Origin: Blautia obeum ATCC 29174
Lineage (GTDB): Bacteria > Bacillota > Clostridia > Lachnospirales > Lachnospiraceae
Length of the DNA stretch: 64,000 bases
NCBI RefSeq assembly: GCF_025147765.1
Contig: NZ_CP102265.1
Location: forward strand, 2,889,001-2,953,000
Direction of reading: 5' to 3'
Shown here: piece after piece, positions 42,650 to 51,408 of the stretch
Layout of the letters: each line of letters opens with the position of its first letter
Numbering within the stretch: position 1 is the first letter of the stretch
The notes under the pieces: model-generated
What the model was told of the DNA's origin: nothing
Databases searched by the model: none
What the model saw: the letters and a program-made list of their open reading frames with translations, nothing else
Program-made: the position numbers and the translations under genes

Positions 42650-44239
42650 TCATCCATACAGTTTCCTGTATACCGCGGGCTTCACACCGACATTTTTTTC
42701 AAAAAGCCTCGTAAAATGCTTCGGATCATTATAGCCAACCTTTCTGCATATGTCTGCAACCGACAATGTAGATTCTCGCAAAAGATCCTTTGCACCTTCA
42801 ATCCTTTCGTTGATCAGATATTTGGCAAATCCAATCTCTGTTTCCTTCTTAAACATCACGCTGAAATATGCCGGAGTCAGTCCTACATAATCACTGACTT
42901 CTTCCAGGGTGATCTGCTCCTGATAATGATTGTGGATATACTGCTTCGCCAGTCGTACCGGTCTCACAGAATCCTCTTCACGAAGTGCGATCATCTGGTT
43001 TACTTTGGTGAGCATGAAATCAAGCAGACAGGTAAACAATGCATTTACAGTTACACAATTATCACATTTGTTATCAAATTCCTTCTGAAGTTCCGCCTTA
43101 TCCGGTACATCAAGCCGCATGATAAAAATGCTTCCACACTGCCTTATCATTTCAAGGATCTCCCAGCCATGAACCCCCGGTGTTTCCATTGTTTCATTAT
43201 ATATAACATTTATCGTATTTCTGATTTCTTCTACATCCAGTGTCTGGAGCGCACTTCCCAGATTTCTGGTGAATTTATCCACCAGTTTTTTCTCATAGAG
43301 AACACCATTGGAAGCATCCGCCTCCAGCATCTTGCTGTTTCCCTCAAGTAATCGTTCAGCAAGTGAACGATTTGCAATCACAAAAGAACCCTTAATGTTC
43401 TCTGCCTCTTTAACAGAGGAACCAAGGCCCAGTGAAAGCTGTGTTTTTCCAAGATAATCGTTTCTTGCAAGCATCTGATTAAAGCAGCTGCGCACTATCT
43501 TACGGATTTTCTCACTGTTTCTGGCAGGATAATTCATAAGTCCGTAGAGATATTCCCCTTCAATAGCCGTTACAAAATCATAGCATTCTTTGGTGATCTC
43601 TCTTTGCAGGATTTCTTCCATCTTATGCCAGATCAGTTCTATGGTATCCTCTTTGCTGTCGTTTCCTTCAGCATCCTGCTTGATCGCAAGGACCTGATAC
43701 AGCCCCGGCTGTACATTCAGATAATATTTCTCTCGCAGAATATCTTCCGACAGTCCAAGAGATCTGTCATGACACAGATCATGAAGGAGCATATTTCTGA
43801 GCTTGATAAGTTCTTCCCGCCGTTCATTCTGGATATCCTGAAACGCCATATCTGTTCTTCTCTCAGTTTCTATCTGATGTACCATTTTGGCCAGTGATTC
43901 ATTGAGTGCATCTTTGTTGATCGGCTTCAGGAGATAGTCACTCACTCCCTGTTTCAGTGCATTCTGGGCATACTCAAAATTCGCATAACCACTGATGATC
44001 ATAATTTTTATATCCGGTGATATTTCCCGAACTTTCTCGATCAGTTCCAGTCCGTTTAGGCCCGGCATTCTGATATCTGTGATTAAAATATCTGTTTTTT
44101 CTTTACGAATAAGTTCCAGTGCCTGGATTCCATTTGCAGCAGTACCAACCACCTTAATTCCAAGTTCTTCCCAATTGCCAAGTGCCACGATCAGTCTGCA
44201 TACACGTTCTTCGTCATCTGCTACTACGAGTTTGACCAT
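42650..44239 (-). CDS. YesN-type AraC-family response regulator
   Basis: Cytoplasmic regulator of 529 residues. The receiver domain (1-125) has the acidic pair DDEE, phosphoacceptor D55 (LITDIRMPG) and conserved Lys in LLKPINKD. A long middle region (about 140-420) has no clear domain. Two helix-turn-helix AraC motifs close the protein (QITLEEVSDYVGLTPAYFSVMFK and LSVADICRKVGYNDPKHFTRLF). It probably activates the sugar transporter and catabolic genes when phosphorylated by the adjacent kinase. Confidence 0.93.
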   Translation of the reverse strand: MVKLVVADDEERVCRLIVALGNWEELGIKVVGTAANGIQALELIRKEKTDILITDIRMPGLNGLELIEKVREISPDIKIMIISGYANFEYAQNALKQGVSDYLLKPINKDALNESLAKMVHQIETERRTDMAFQDIQNERREELIKLRNMLLHDLCHDRSLGLSEDILREKYYLNVQPGLYQVLAIKQDAEGNDSKEDTIELIWHKMEEILQREITKECYDFVTAIEGEYLYGLMNYPARNSEKIRKIVRSCFNQMLARNDYLGKTQLSLGLGSSVKEAENIKGSFVIANRSLAERLLEGNSKMLEADASNGVLYEKKLVDKFTRNLGSALQTLDVEEIRNTINVIYNETMETPGVHGWEILEMIRQCGSIFIMRLDVPDKAELQKEFDNKCDNCVTVNALFTCLLDFMLTKVNQMIALREEDSVRPVRLAKQYIHNHYQEQITLEEVSDYVGLTPAYFSVMFKKETEIGFAKYLINERIEGAKDLLRESTLSVADICRKVGYNDPKHFTRLFEKNVGVKPAVYRKLYG

Positions 44240-44268
44240 AACTACCTCTTTCTGCCATATATTAAATA

Positions 44269-44291
44269 ACGCCGGAATATACTTCCGGCGT
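44269..44291 (-). terminator. Hairpin between isomerase and response regulator genes
   Basis: ACGCCGGAA (44269-44277) and TTCCGGCGT (44283-44291) form a perfect 9-bp stem; the minus strand continues TATTTAAT. The weak U run suggests partial termination, which would lower regulator expression relative to the transporter. Confidence 0.6.
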
Positions 44292-44307
44292 CATCTCACA
44301 AACATTC

Positions 44308-45000
44308 TTATTTTTCTGAAGCTTCCGGATATTCGTTGCAGAGCAGACGATATGGTGGCTCATCCTCTTCGATCTCAGGAAATCTTCCTGCTGGTGGATT
44401 AAAGCGGTTATCAATATTGTCGTCATTACACTGGCTTACTTCACCAATCAGTACAGGGCCTGTTCCTGGTTCTACTTCAAAGTCATGATACATTCCCTGC
44501 ATGATCGTAATGCTCATACCTGGTTCCAGTTTTACCTGTGTACCAGCCGGAACGACCTGAACTTCTCCATCGATATGTACGGTAACATCGCCTTCTTTAT
44601 CGATTTCTTCATCCGGAAGGGAATTATATACACGGATCAGAATATTTCCGCCGCCTCTGTTGATGATGTCTTCCATCTTATACCAGTGGAAATGATTCAG
44701 CGCATACTGTCCTTCTTTCAGATAAAGGAATTTCTCTGCATACGGTTTCTTATATTTATCTTTCATTTTAATATTTCCGTTACGAATAGTAAACAGGGAA
44801 AATCCATATTTATCAAAATCTCCCATGCCATAGTCGGTAATATCCCATCCAAGCATGTTATCACGGATCTCATCAAATTCATGGCCTTTTGTTTTCCATT
44901 CTTCCGGTGTGAAATTTGCAAATTTCGGAAGATAATACTGATGATCTGCAATCATTTTTTCCAGTTCTTTTAAAGCTTTGTTAATTTCTGATCTTTTCAT
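44308..45000 (-). CDS. D-lyxose isomerase family protein (cupin)
   Basis: Cytoplasmic protein of 230 residues. Sequence such as GWDITDYGMGDFDKYGFSLFT, AEKFLYLKEGQYALNHFHWYKMEDI (metal-binding His and Glu) and PGMSITIMQGMYHDFE matches the D-lyxose isomerase family, which interconverts D-lyxose and D-xylulose and often D-mannose and D-fructose using Mn. The ATG at 45000 follows AAGGAGACAGAGGAC. It lies just downstream of the ABC transporter genes, so it may act on the imported sugar. Confidence 0.85.
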   Translation of the reverse strand: MKRSEINKALKELEKMIADHQYYLPKFANFTPEEWKTKGHEFDEIRDNMLGWDITDYGMGDFDKYGFSLFTIRNGNIKMKDKYKKPYAEKFLYLKEGQYALNHFHWYKMEDIINRGGGNILIRVYNSLPDEEIDKEGDVTVHIDGEVQVVPAGTQVKLEPGMSITIMQGMYHDFEVEPGTGPVLIGEVSQCNDDNIDNRFNPPAGRFPEIEEDEPPYRLLCNEYPEASEK

Positions 45001-45039
45001 GTCCTCTGTCTCCTTATTAAGTCTCATTAATCCTGAAAC

Positions 45040-45065
45040 AGGCCGTCGGAAAAAACCGACGGCCT
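45040..45065 (-). terminator. Strong hairpin after the sugar-binding protein gene
   Basis: AGGCCGTCGG (45040-45049) pairs perfectly with CCGACGGCCT (45056-45065) around a loop of six T on the minus strand. No U run follows the stem, so it may stabilise the upstream mRNA or partly terminate between the binding protein and the isomerase. Confidence 0.6.
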
Positions 45066-45099
45066 ATATTCACTTATTACATATAATCAGGTCTGATAA

Positions 45100-46113
45100 T
45101 TATTCAGCTGCTTCTTCTGTTTCTTCAGCATCATCAGCTTCTTCTGTGTCAGCTGCTTCTTCTGTTTCTTCAGCACCGTCTTCTGCAAGAGCTTCTTTTG
45201 TAAGTACGGATACACCTGTATCTGTTACTTCGCCGCCAAGATCTTCGCCATTGAGAGCTTTGATGCAAGCCTGAACACCAAGTTTACCCATCTGATCCGG
45301 GTTCTGAGCCATTGTGCATACAAGATATCCATCTTCGATAAGACCTTTCAGTGTATCAGATTTATCAAAACCAACACCGACAATTTCGTCGCTTCCGGAT
45401 GCTTTGATTGCATTACCAGTACCAGTAGCAGCACCTTCGTTTGCACCAAAGATACCTACAACACCTTCTGTGATATAGTTCTCAGCTATTGTCTGAGCTT
45501 TTGCAGCATCACCTTCACAGTACTGTGTTTCAAGAAGTTCATAATCTGTTCCTTCAAGAGCTTCTCTGAATCCTTCTTCACGCTGGATAGTAGAATTTGT
45601 GGAAGTATTAATATTTACGATACCGATGCTTCCATCTTTAATTCCTTTGTCTTCCAGAGCTTTGATCATTTCTTCACCAGCTGTTTTACCAGCAGCTTTG
45701 TTATCTGTGGAGAATGTAGCTTCTGCTTCTACGTTTGCAGGAGAATCAACATAAACAATCTTGATTCCTGCATCAACTGCTTCCTGAAGAGCACCGGAAA
45801 CTGCATCTTCACTATTAGCTGCTACAAGGATAGCATCATATCCACCAGCTACTGCATTGTTGATACATTCGATCTGTTTTGCATCGTCTTTTACGTCCGG
45901 TGCCATGAAGTCAACGGTAACACCATCAGCTTTTGCTTCTTCCTCTGCACCCTCTTTCAGAGATACCCAATGCTGGTCTACAGAGTCCATTGTGATAAGT
46001 GCAATTTTGTAATCTCCGTCAGCCTTAACTGTCTCATCTGCTAATACTGGTGTTGCTGCGAGGCATCCGATCATAGATGCACAACATACTGCTGCTAAAA
46101 TTTTTTTCTTCAT
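45100..46113 (-). CDS. Ribose-type sugar ABC transporter substrate-binding protein
   Basis: Secreted binding protein of 337 residues (RbsB/periplasmic-binding type I). A signal peptide (MKKKILAAVCCASMIGC...) ends near PVLADE. The body has YKIALITMDSVDQHWVSLKEGAEEEA, GYDAILVAANSEDAV, YVDSPANVEAEATFSTDN and GIFGANEGAATGTGNAI. The final 25 residues are nearly all Glu, Ala, Thr and Asp and come from an internal DNA repeat. Ligand unknown; lyxose, ribose, xylose and similar sugars are possible. Downstream of its permease gene. Confidence 0.93.
   Translation of the reverse strand: MKKKILAAVCCASMIGCLAATPVLADETVKADGDYKIALITMDSVDQHWVSLKEGAEEEAKADGVTVDFMAPDVKDDAKQIECINNAVAGGYDAILVAANSEDAVSGALQEAVDAGIKIVYVDSPANVEAEATFSTDNKAAGKTAGEEMIKALEDKGIKDGSIGIVNINTSTNSTIQREEGFREALEGTDYELLETQYCEGDAAKAQTIAENYITEGVVGIFGANEGAATGTGNAIKASGSDEIVGVGFDKSDTLKGLIEDGYLVCTMAQNPDQMGKLGVQACIKALNGEDLGGEVTDTGVSVLTKEALAEDGAEETEEAADTEEADDAEETEEAAE
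45104..45175. repeat. 27-bp direct repeat coding the acidic tail of the binding protein
   Basis: TCAGCTGCTTCTTCTGTTTC plus TTCAGCA occurs at 45104-45130 and again, identical, at 45149-45175, with a related 18-bp unit between. The 45-bp period encodes Glu/Ala/Thr-rich tail segments and could change in length by slippage. Confidence 0.85.
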
Positions 46114-46203
46114 GGTAAAAACCTCCCTTAATATATTATAAAGCTCTTTGCTTTATATTCCTGTGTTATTTTATCAAAATATAATATCAAGATTCATTCA
46201 AAT

Positions 46204-47211
46204 TTATTTCTTTTTCTTTTTGAAGTTACCGCTGCGGACAACTACATCAAGAAGAACTGCACCAACAACGATCACACCGATGATGATACGCTGGAAGCCA
46301 ACCTGTGCATGAATAAGGTTCAGACCATTTTCAAGTGTCTGCCATACACCTGCACCTGCGAATGTTCCAAGAAGGATACCGGATCCGCCAAGTGGTGATA
46401 CACCACCGATAACACCTGCTGCAACACCGTACATTTCGTACATATTACCTGCATCCATGTTACCCATACCAGCCTGTGCACAAAGAACAAATCCAACGAC
46501 TGCGGAACAGAAACCACTTACCATGTAAGCTTTTGTTGTTGTCTTAACTACATCTACACCAGAAAGTCTTGCTGCATCTACGTTAGAACCGATTGCATAA
46601 ATGTGACGTCCGGATCTGGTTCTTGCAAGGAAAAACCAGAAAATAAGGAAAACAATAAGTGCAATCCAGAATGTATTAAAGATTCCTGCTGTTTTTCCAT
46701 AATAGAAAATATTCTGGAATCTGTCTCCGGCCTCTTTACCGATTCCGGATGCGATGTTGTCAGTATTTCTGTTATTATTTACGATGTAAGCAATACCACG
46801 AGCTACAAACATGGTTCCCAGTGTTGCGATAAATGGCGGAAGTTTAAATTTACCAACCAGATATCCGTTCACAACACCTACTACCAGTGCCAGAATAATT
46901 GTTACGAGAATTGCAACAACCGGGTTCATTCCCTTTGTCATCATGGTTGCTGAGATCATAGCACTCATACCAACAACAGAACCGATCGACAGGTCAATAT
47001 TACCTGTGATCATTACAAAACTCTGTCCGATACCGATCAGCAGATATTTTGACATTGAACGAAGAAGGTTCTGGATATTAAGAAGTGAAAACACCTTCGG
47101 GTTCAGAATACCAAATGCTATATAAATAATAATTAATCCTATGAAGGCGGTTACTACCGTGCCGGCACCCTTCGCCCCCAAAATTTTTGAAAAGCCACTT
47201 TTTTTCTTCAT
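46204..47211 (-). CDS. Ribose-type sugar ABC transporter permease
   Basis: Membrane protein of 335 residues with about eight to ten helices. RbsC-family features are NIQNLLRSMSKYLLIGIGQSFVMITGNIDLSIGSVVGMSAM, NGYLVGKFKLPPFIATLGTMFVARGIAY and GGVSPLGGSGILLGTFAGA, with IYAIGSNVDAARLSGVDV as the cytoplasmic coupling loop. It lies between the ATPase (2 bp upstream) and binding-protein genes. Confidence 0.94.
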   Translation of the reverse strand: MKKKSGFSKILGAKGAGTVVTAFIGLIIIYIAFGILNPKVFSLLNIQNLLRSMSKYLLIGIGQSFVMITGNIDLSIGSVVGMSAMISATMMTKGMNPVVAILVTIILALVVGVVNGYLVGKFKLPPFIATLGTMFVARGIAYIVNNNRNTDNIASGIGKEAGDRFQNIFYYGKTAGIFNTFWIALIVFLIFWFFLARTRSGRHIYAIGSNVDAARLSGVDVVKTTTKAYMVSGFCSAVVGFVLCAQAGMGNMDAGNMYEMYGVAAGVIGGVSPLGGSGILLGTFAGAGVWQTLENGLNLIHAQVGFQRIIIGVIVVGAVLLDVVVRSGNFKKKKK

Positions 47212-47213
47212 GA

Positions 47214-48743
47214 TTATTCCTCCTTGTTGTTCTGGCTTTGAGATCCAAGTTTATTCTCAAAGGATGTTGCATATTTCAGAATGTCATTCTGTGTGGTTTC
47301 TTTTGCCATTACCTCACCGGTAATACGTCCGTCACACATAACGATGATCCGGTCTGCCACACCCATAACCTCCGGCATCTCGGAGGAAACAAACATAACA
47401 GCGATTCCCTGCTTTTTCAGCTGATTCATCAGCTGATAAATCTCAACCTTGGCACCTACATCAATACCTCTTGTAGGCTCATCAAAAATTACAACTCTTG
47501 AATTTCTCGCCAGCCATTTACCAACAACGACCTTCTGCTGATTACCACCGGATAACGTTCCGGCATCAACATCCAGATTCGGAGTTTTGATCGTGAGGTC
47601 TGCTACAGCCTTGTCACAGAGTTCTTCTTCAACTTTTGTATTGATCACTCCGCCTTTTCCACAGATAAGATCAAGGTTTGGAAGTGCAATATTATGACGG
47701 ATACTGAGTTTTGTACATAATCCGTCTTTCTTTCTGTCTTCCGGAGCAAGTACAACACCTGCTTTGATAGCATCCATCGGATTGTTGATCGTAATTTCTT
47801 TACCATCCAGGATCAGTGTTCCTGATTCTTTCGGATCAACACCGAAGATAGCTCTTGTTGTTTCTGTACGTCCGGCACCCATAAGTCCGGCAAATCCAAC
47901 GATCTCACCTTCATACAGCGAGAAATTGATATCTCTTACCAGGCGTCCTGCGTTCAGGTTCTTGACCTCGAATACTTTCTTGCCTTTCTCGCACTCAACA
48001 TGAGGGAATTTCTCTTTGATCTCACGGCCAACCATGTTGGCAATGATCTCATCCATTGTAAAGTCTGTGAAATTACCTTCTGTTATGTAGTGACCATCTC
48101 GCATGATCGTAACTCTGTCTGTAATATGTGCAAGCTCTTCCAGACGATGTGAAATATATACGATTCCGCATCCCTGGCTTTTCAGCTTACGGATAATATT
48201 AAACAGTTCATCGATCTCACGGGATGTAAGTGCCGATGTAGGCTCATCCATGATCAGGATTTTTGCATTGATTGAAAGTGCTTTTGCAATCTCAATCATC
48301 TGCTGTTTGGAAACCGGAAGTTCTCCAACGATCTCATCCGGACTGATATCTACTCCAAGTTCTCCAAGATATTTTCTTGCGATATCTTCCATATTGGAGT
48401 TATTTAACACGAAGCCCTTACGTTCTTCTCGTCCAAGGAACATATTCTGTGCTACTGTAAGATCCTTACACATATTCAGTTCCTGATGGATAATCGCAAC
48501 TCCGGCCTCTCGCGCCGAGCTCGGTGTAAGTGATTCATAATCTTTACCAAATATCTTCAAACTTCCCTGATCCAGAGAATATACACCACTCAAAATTTTC
48601 ATCAGTGTTGATTTACCTGCACCGTTTTCACCTAACAGTGCCATAACCTCACCGGCACGAAGATTAAATTTAACATCATCAAGTGCCTTAACACCCGGAA
48701 ACTCTTTCGTAATGTGTTCCATGGAAACAATTACATCTCCCAT
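47214..48743 (-). CDS. Ribose-type sugar ABC transporter ATP-binding protein
   Basis: Cytoplasmic double ATPase of 509 residues. Both halves are complete or near-complete: first half LLGENGAGKSTLMKIL, variant signature LPVSKQQMIEIA and ILIMDEPTSALT; second half GLMGAGRTETTRAI, LSGGNQQKVVVGKWL and VVIFDEPTRGIDVGA. It is the catalytic counterpart to the motif-less protein at 40022. The ATG at 48743 (MGDVIVSMEHITKEF) follows AGGGTGAAGAT; the frame is open 19 codons upstream. It heads the transporter-isomerase unit. Confidence 0.94.
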   Translation of the reverse strand: MGDVIVSMEHITKEFPGVKALDDVKFNLRAGEVMALLGENGAGKSTLMKILSGVYSLDQGSLKIFGKDYESLTPSSAREAGVAIIHQELNMCKDLTVAQNMFLGREERKGFVLNNSNMEDIARKYLGELGVDISPDEIVGELPVSKQQMIEIAKALSINAKILIMDEPTSALTSREIDELFNIIRKLKSQGCGIVYISHRLEELAHITDRVTIMRDGHYITEGNFTDFTMDEIIANMVGREIKEKFPHVECEKGKKVFEVKNLNAGRLVRDINFSLYEGEIVGFAGLMGAGRTETTRAIFGVDPKESGTLILDGKEITINNPMDAIKAGVVLAPEDRKKDGLCTKLSIRHNIALPNLDLICGKGGVINTKVEEELCDKAVADLTIKTPNLDVDAGTLSGGNQQKVVVGKWLARNSRVVIFDEPTRGIDVGAKVEIYQLMNQLKKQGIAVMFVSSEMPEVMGVADRIIVMCDGRITGEVMAKETTQNDILKYATSFENKLGSQSQNNKEE

Positions 48744-48974
48744 ATCTTCACCCTGCTTTCCGAAATACTTCTCTCTCTTGTTTATGTATTTATTATACAC
48801 AGAGGTGTTTGTGCAAAAAAGGGGGGCAAAATATTGTTTTGAGATGGTAAATTATTTATTTTGTATAAATTATCGTAATTCCATCACCCGTTATTTGTTA
48901 TTTTATATAATACTATTCCGTTTTCCTCGTCTGTAAAGTGTTAAAAAGTACAGCAATCAGTACAAGGGCGCCTT

Positions 48975-49985
48975 CTATTCGTTCACCATAATCGCTTTAA
49001 CCGCTTTATCTTTCTCCGCAAGATACTGAGCCATTGCTGTTGGAAGATCCTCCAGTTTGAATCGATGCGAGATCAGTGATTTCACATCGACCATACCTGC
49101 TTCCAGAAGATTGATACATCTTGGGAAATACAATGCCGGGATCGCATTGGATCCGATAATGGAAATTTTTCTGAGATGTACAATATTTGAATCAAACGTT
49201 GCCTTTGCCCTGTCGCCATATCCGATTCCAAGAAATGCAACTTTGCCTCCCGGGTTGGTAACTCTTGTTGCAAGGTCAATCGTACTCGGCGGTGAAGTTA
49301 CAAGAACTTTATCCACGCCACCTCGTGGGAATGGATATTTTTCAAGATTTTCTTTATCTGTAAAGATCACATCATCAGCACCAAATTTGCAGGCCAGATC
49401 TACACGCGCTTTACTTCCGGAATGCTGTGCTACATATATATGGCGTGCACCACTCTTCTTGGCCATCTGCATTGCCATAAGTCCGATCGGACCTGCACCC
49501 AGAAGAAGAACATCATCATTCAGATGAATATCTGCTGTCAGGATAAGGTCTGCTGCAACTCCCATTGGTTCCAGGATACACGCTTCCTCAAAAGAAAGAT
49601 CTCGGATATTTACAACCAGATTTGCAGGTACAATCGTTCTCTCTGCAAATCCCATGGTATCTCCTTTTTTACGTTTCATATAATCCGTACAGTCTGTACA
49701 AAGATCCGGTCTTCCATTCAGGGCAGCATCGGAAAATGGATTGAATGTTGAAGTTTCGATTGCCACACGATCACCTACCGCAACATTCTGTACCTCTGCT
49801 CCTATTTTGGTTACAATTCCCGCAAATTCATGGCCAAACGGCTCCCACTCAGTTGCTGCATAATTTGCCAGAATATTATCATGCCCACAGAAACCACAAG
49901 CTTTGACAGCGACTTCCACCTCGTTTCTGTCAGGTTCTCTTAACTCTACATCTCTGACTTCAAACTGATATTTCGCCTGTGACAT
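48975..49985 (-). CDS. Zinc-binding medium-chain alcohol/polyol dehydrogenase, N terminus next to a mobile element
   Basis: Protein of 336 residues. Catalytic zinc motifs are CGFCGHD and GHEFAG; the nucleotide fold has LLLGAGPIGLMAMQMAKKSGA. It probably oxidises a sugar alcohol or sugar, but the substrate is open. The ATG at 49985 lies directly at the right end of the TnpB element, whose last bases GTGGTGGGAGC replace the native promoter and ribosome site; GGGAG is too close to the ATG to be ideal. An in-frame TTG at 50033 inside the element could also start translation. The lead before the first motif is slightly short, so a few codons may be lost. Confidence 0.88.
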   Translation of the reverse strand: MSQAKYQFEVRDVELREPDRNEVEVAVKACGFCGHDNILANYAATEWEPFGHEFAGIVTKIGAEVQNVAVGDRVAIETSTFNPFSDAALNGRPDLCTDCTDYMKRKKGDTMGFAERTIVPANLVVNIRDLSFEEACILEPMGVAADLILTADIHLNDDVLLLGAGPIGLMAMQMAKKSGARHIYVAQHSGSKARVDLACKFGADDVIFTDKENLEKYPFPRGGVDKVLVTSPPSTIDLATRVTNPGGKVAFLGIGYGDRAKATFDSNIVHLRKISIIGSNAIPALYFPRCINLLEAGMVDVKSLISHRFKLEDLPTAMAQYLAEKDKAVKAIMVNE

Positions 49986-50128
49986 GCTCCCACCACTTAA
50001 ATCTCTGATTTTGAAGTGGGGCTTCTTGCTCAATGGCTCTACTGAGCCAAGTATCTACAAGCTATCCTCGCGTGCCCCGCGATTTTTATTAGTCCGGTTA
50101 CGGACTTTTTATTGTGCTGTCATGCACA
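49986..50128 (-). ncRNA. Predicted omega RNA (right-end guide scaffold) of TnpB
   Basis: From the tnpB 3-prime end to the right end the minus strand can form five hairpins in series: TGTGC/GCACA (50113-50128), AGTCCG/CGGACT (50091-50106), CGCG/CGCG (50069-50081), GGCTC/GAGCC (50035-50048) and CCACTT/AAGTGG (49993-50019). Omega RNAs of known TnpB systems start in the tnpB 3-prime region, end at the element right end and use the flanking host bases as guide. Here the guide would begin ATGTCACAGGCGAAATATCA, the first codons of the dehydrogenase. Confidence 0.55.
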
Positions 50129-51226
50129 TTCTGCAAAAATTCTTTTTCCTTCATTCATGATGTTAACTGCTGCATTTACATCTCGATCCATTCTGTTTCC
50201 ACATTCACAACAATAAATCCTATCAGATAAAGACAATTCTTCTTTTTTCTTTCCGCATACACTGCAAATCTTACTGGATGCAAAATAACAATCTACTTTT
50301 ATCAGATATTTTCCTCGTTCCTCCAGTTTATATTCCAGCATAGACAGAAACAGGCCATATCCATTATCATGCACGCCTTTTCCAAAATGAAATCCTCCTG
50401 CCATCCCTTTCAGATTCAGGTCTTCCACGCATACTGCATCGTAGCTCTCGGCAAGACTGGTACTGAGTTTATGCTGAAAATCTTTTCTCTGATTTCGGAT
50501 CTTTTCATGGCACAATGCAACTCGTTTCTTCTGTTTTTTATAATTCTGACTGCCTTTCTGACATCTGGACAGCTTTCTCTGTTCCCGTGCAAGCTTTTTC
50601 TCTGCGTGCCGATAGAACATCGGGTATTTGGCTCTTTCATTAGTAGAAAACACACACATCCCCTGCATGGCAAAATCAATCCCGATAAATTTTTCTGCTG
50701 GTCCTTTTTCTGCTGTTTGGTTTTCACAGTAAAATAAAAGACTGGCAAAATATTTTCCGGAGGGCTCCCTTCTGACTGTCACAGATTTCAGTTTCCATTT
50801 TTCTGATATTGGACGGTGAAGCTTTATTCTGACAGCTGCCATCTTAGGCAGTTTCAAATATTTTCCTTCCAGAAAGATATTTCCGTTCACTACGTTTGTT
50901 GTATAAGATTTTCTTGCTGACTTCTTTGATTTGAAACGTGGAAATCCTACCGATGGTTCGCGGAAAAACTTACGAAATGCACTTTCCAGATGCATCTGTA
51001 CATTTGCTAATGCCAATGAATCCACCTCTTTCAGCCAGGGATATTCTTTCTTGTAACTGGCTGGTGTGTTCCTTAACATCTTCTTTTCTTTTTTATAATG
51101 TTCTATTTTATCCGCAAGCATACAGTTATAGATAAACCGGCTGCAGCCGATTGTTTTTTCTATTTGCACACGTTGTTCTGCATTTGGATAGATTCGTATT
51201 TTTACTGCCCGATTTATTTTCCTCAC
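50120..51226 (-). CDS. tnpB: TnpB, RNA-guided RuvC nuclease
   Basis: Protein of 368 residues from the GTG at 51226 (ribosome site TAGGAATAAG); a TTG nine codons upstream is an alternative. The N terminus KIRIYPNAEQRVQIEKTIGCSRFIYN is the helix-turn-helix region of the family. The RuvC residues are all present: Asp184 in FIGIDFAMQG, Glu268 in VCVEDLNLKGM and the Asp in MDRDVNAAVNI (347/349). Zinc pairs CSVC and CCEC flank the loop. An intact triad and normal length argue for an active nuclease rather than a nuclease-dead TldR repressor. Confidence 0.93.
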   Translation of the reverse strand: MRKINRAVKIRIYPNAEQRVQIEKTIGCSRFIYNCMLADKIEHYKKEKKMLRNTPASYKKEYPWLKEVDSLALANVQMHLESAFRKFFREPSVGFPRFKSKKSARKSYTTNVVNGNIFLEGKYLKLPKMAAVRIKLHRPISEKWKLKSVTVRREPSGKYFASLLFYCENQTAEKGPAEKFIGIDFAMQGMCVFSTNERAKYPMFYRHAEKKLAREQRKLSRCQKGSQNYKKQKKRVALCHEKIRNQRKDFQHKLSTSLAESYDAVCVEDLNLKGMAGGFHFGKGVHDNGYGLFLSMLEYKLEERGKYLIKVDCYFASSKICSVCGKKKEELSLSDRIYCCECGNRMDRDVNAAVNIMNEGKRIFAECA

Positions 51227-51289
51227 CTTATTCCTACATATGAATGATTTCAATCATCGTTTTTTCGAACAATATGTTCTCTTTTTATT

Positions 51290-51325
51290 ATTATAATACA
51301 ATCCCAACATGCGAACAAGTGTTTT
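51290..51325 (-). promoter_or_regulatory. tnpB promoter with LexA-like box over the -35
   Basis: Minus strand: TTGTTC (51313-51318), 17 bp, TATAAT (51290-51295). The plus strand at 51312-51325 reads CGAACAAGTGTTTT, matching 13 of 14 positions of the Firmicute SOS box CGAACRNRYGTTYC and covering the -35 box. A second, imperfect copy (CGAACAATATGTTC, spacer one base too long) is at 51266-51279. Confidence 0.5.
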
Positions 51326-51408
51326 CTTTTTTGTTTATGAAATTCTTTTGAGCATTTATGCTCAGATCTACAATTCATCTCCCACCTATAGAGGAAGGAG
51401 AATTCTTG

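Noticed and set aside
48780..48830. Strong promoter for the sugar transporter operon
   Set aside because: A TATAAT is present on the minus strand near 48795, but no convincing -35 box lies 16-18 bp away; an activator-dependent promoter is possible but not shown.
48930..48965. Terminator after the dehydrogenase (GTAC...GTAC plus T run)
   Set aside because: The stem is only four to five base pairs, too weak to claim.
50120..51226. TldR-type nuclease-dead regulatory TnpB
   Set aside because: The Asp, Glu and Asp of the RuvC site are all present and the length is normal.
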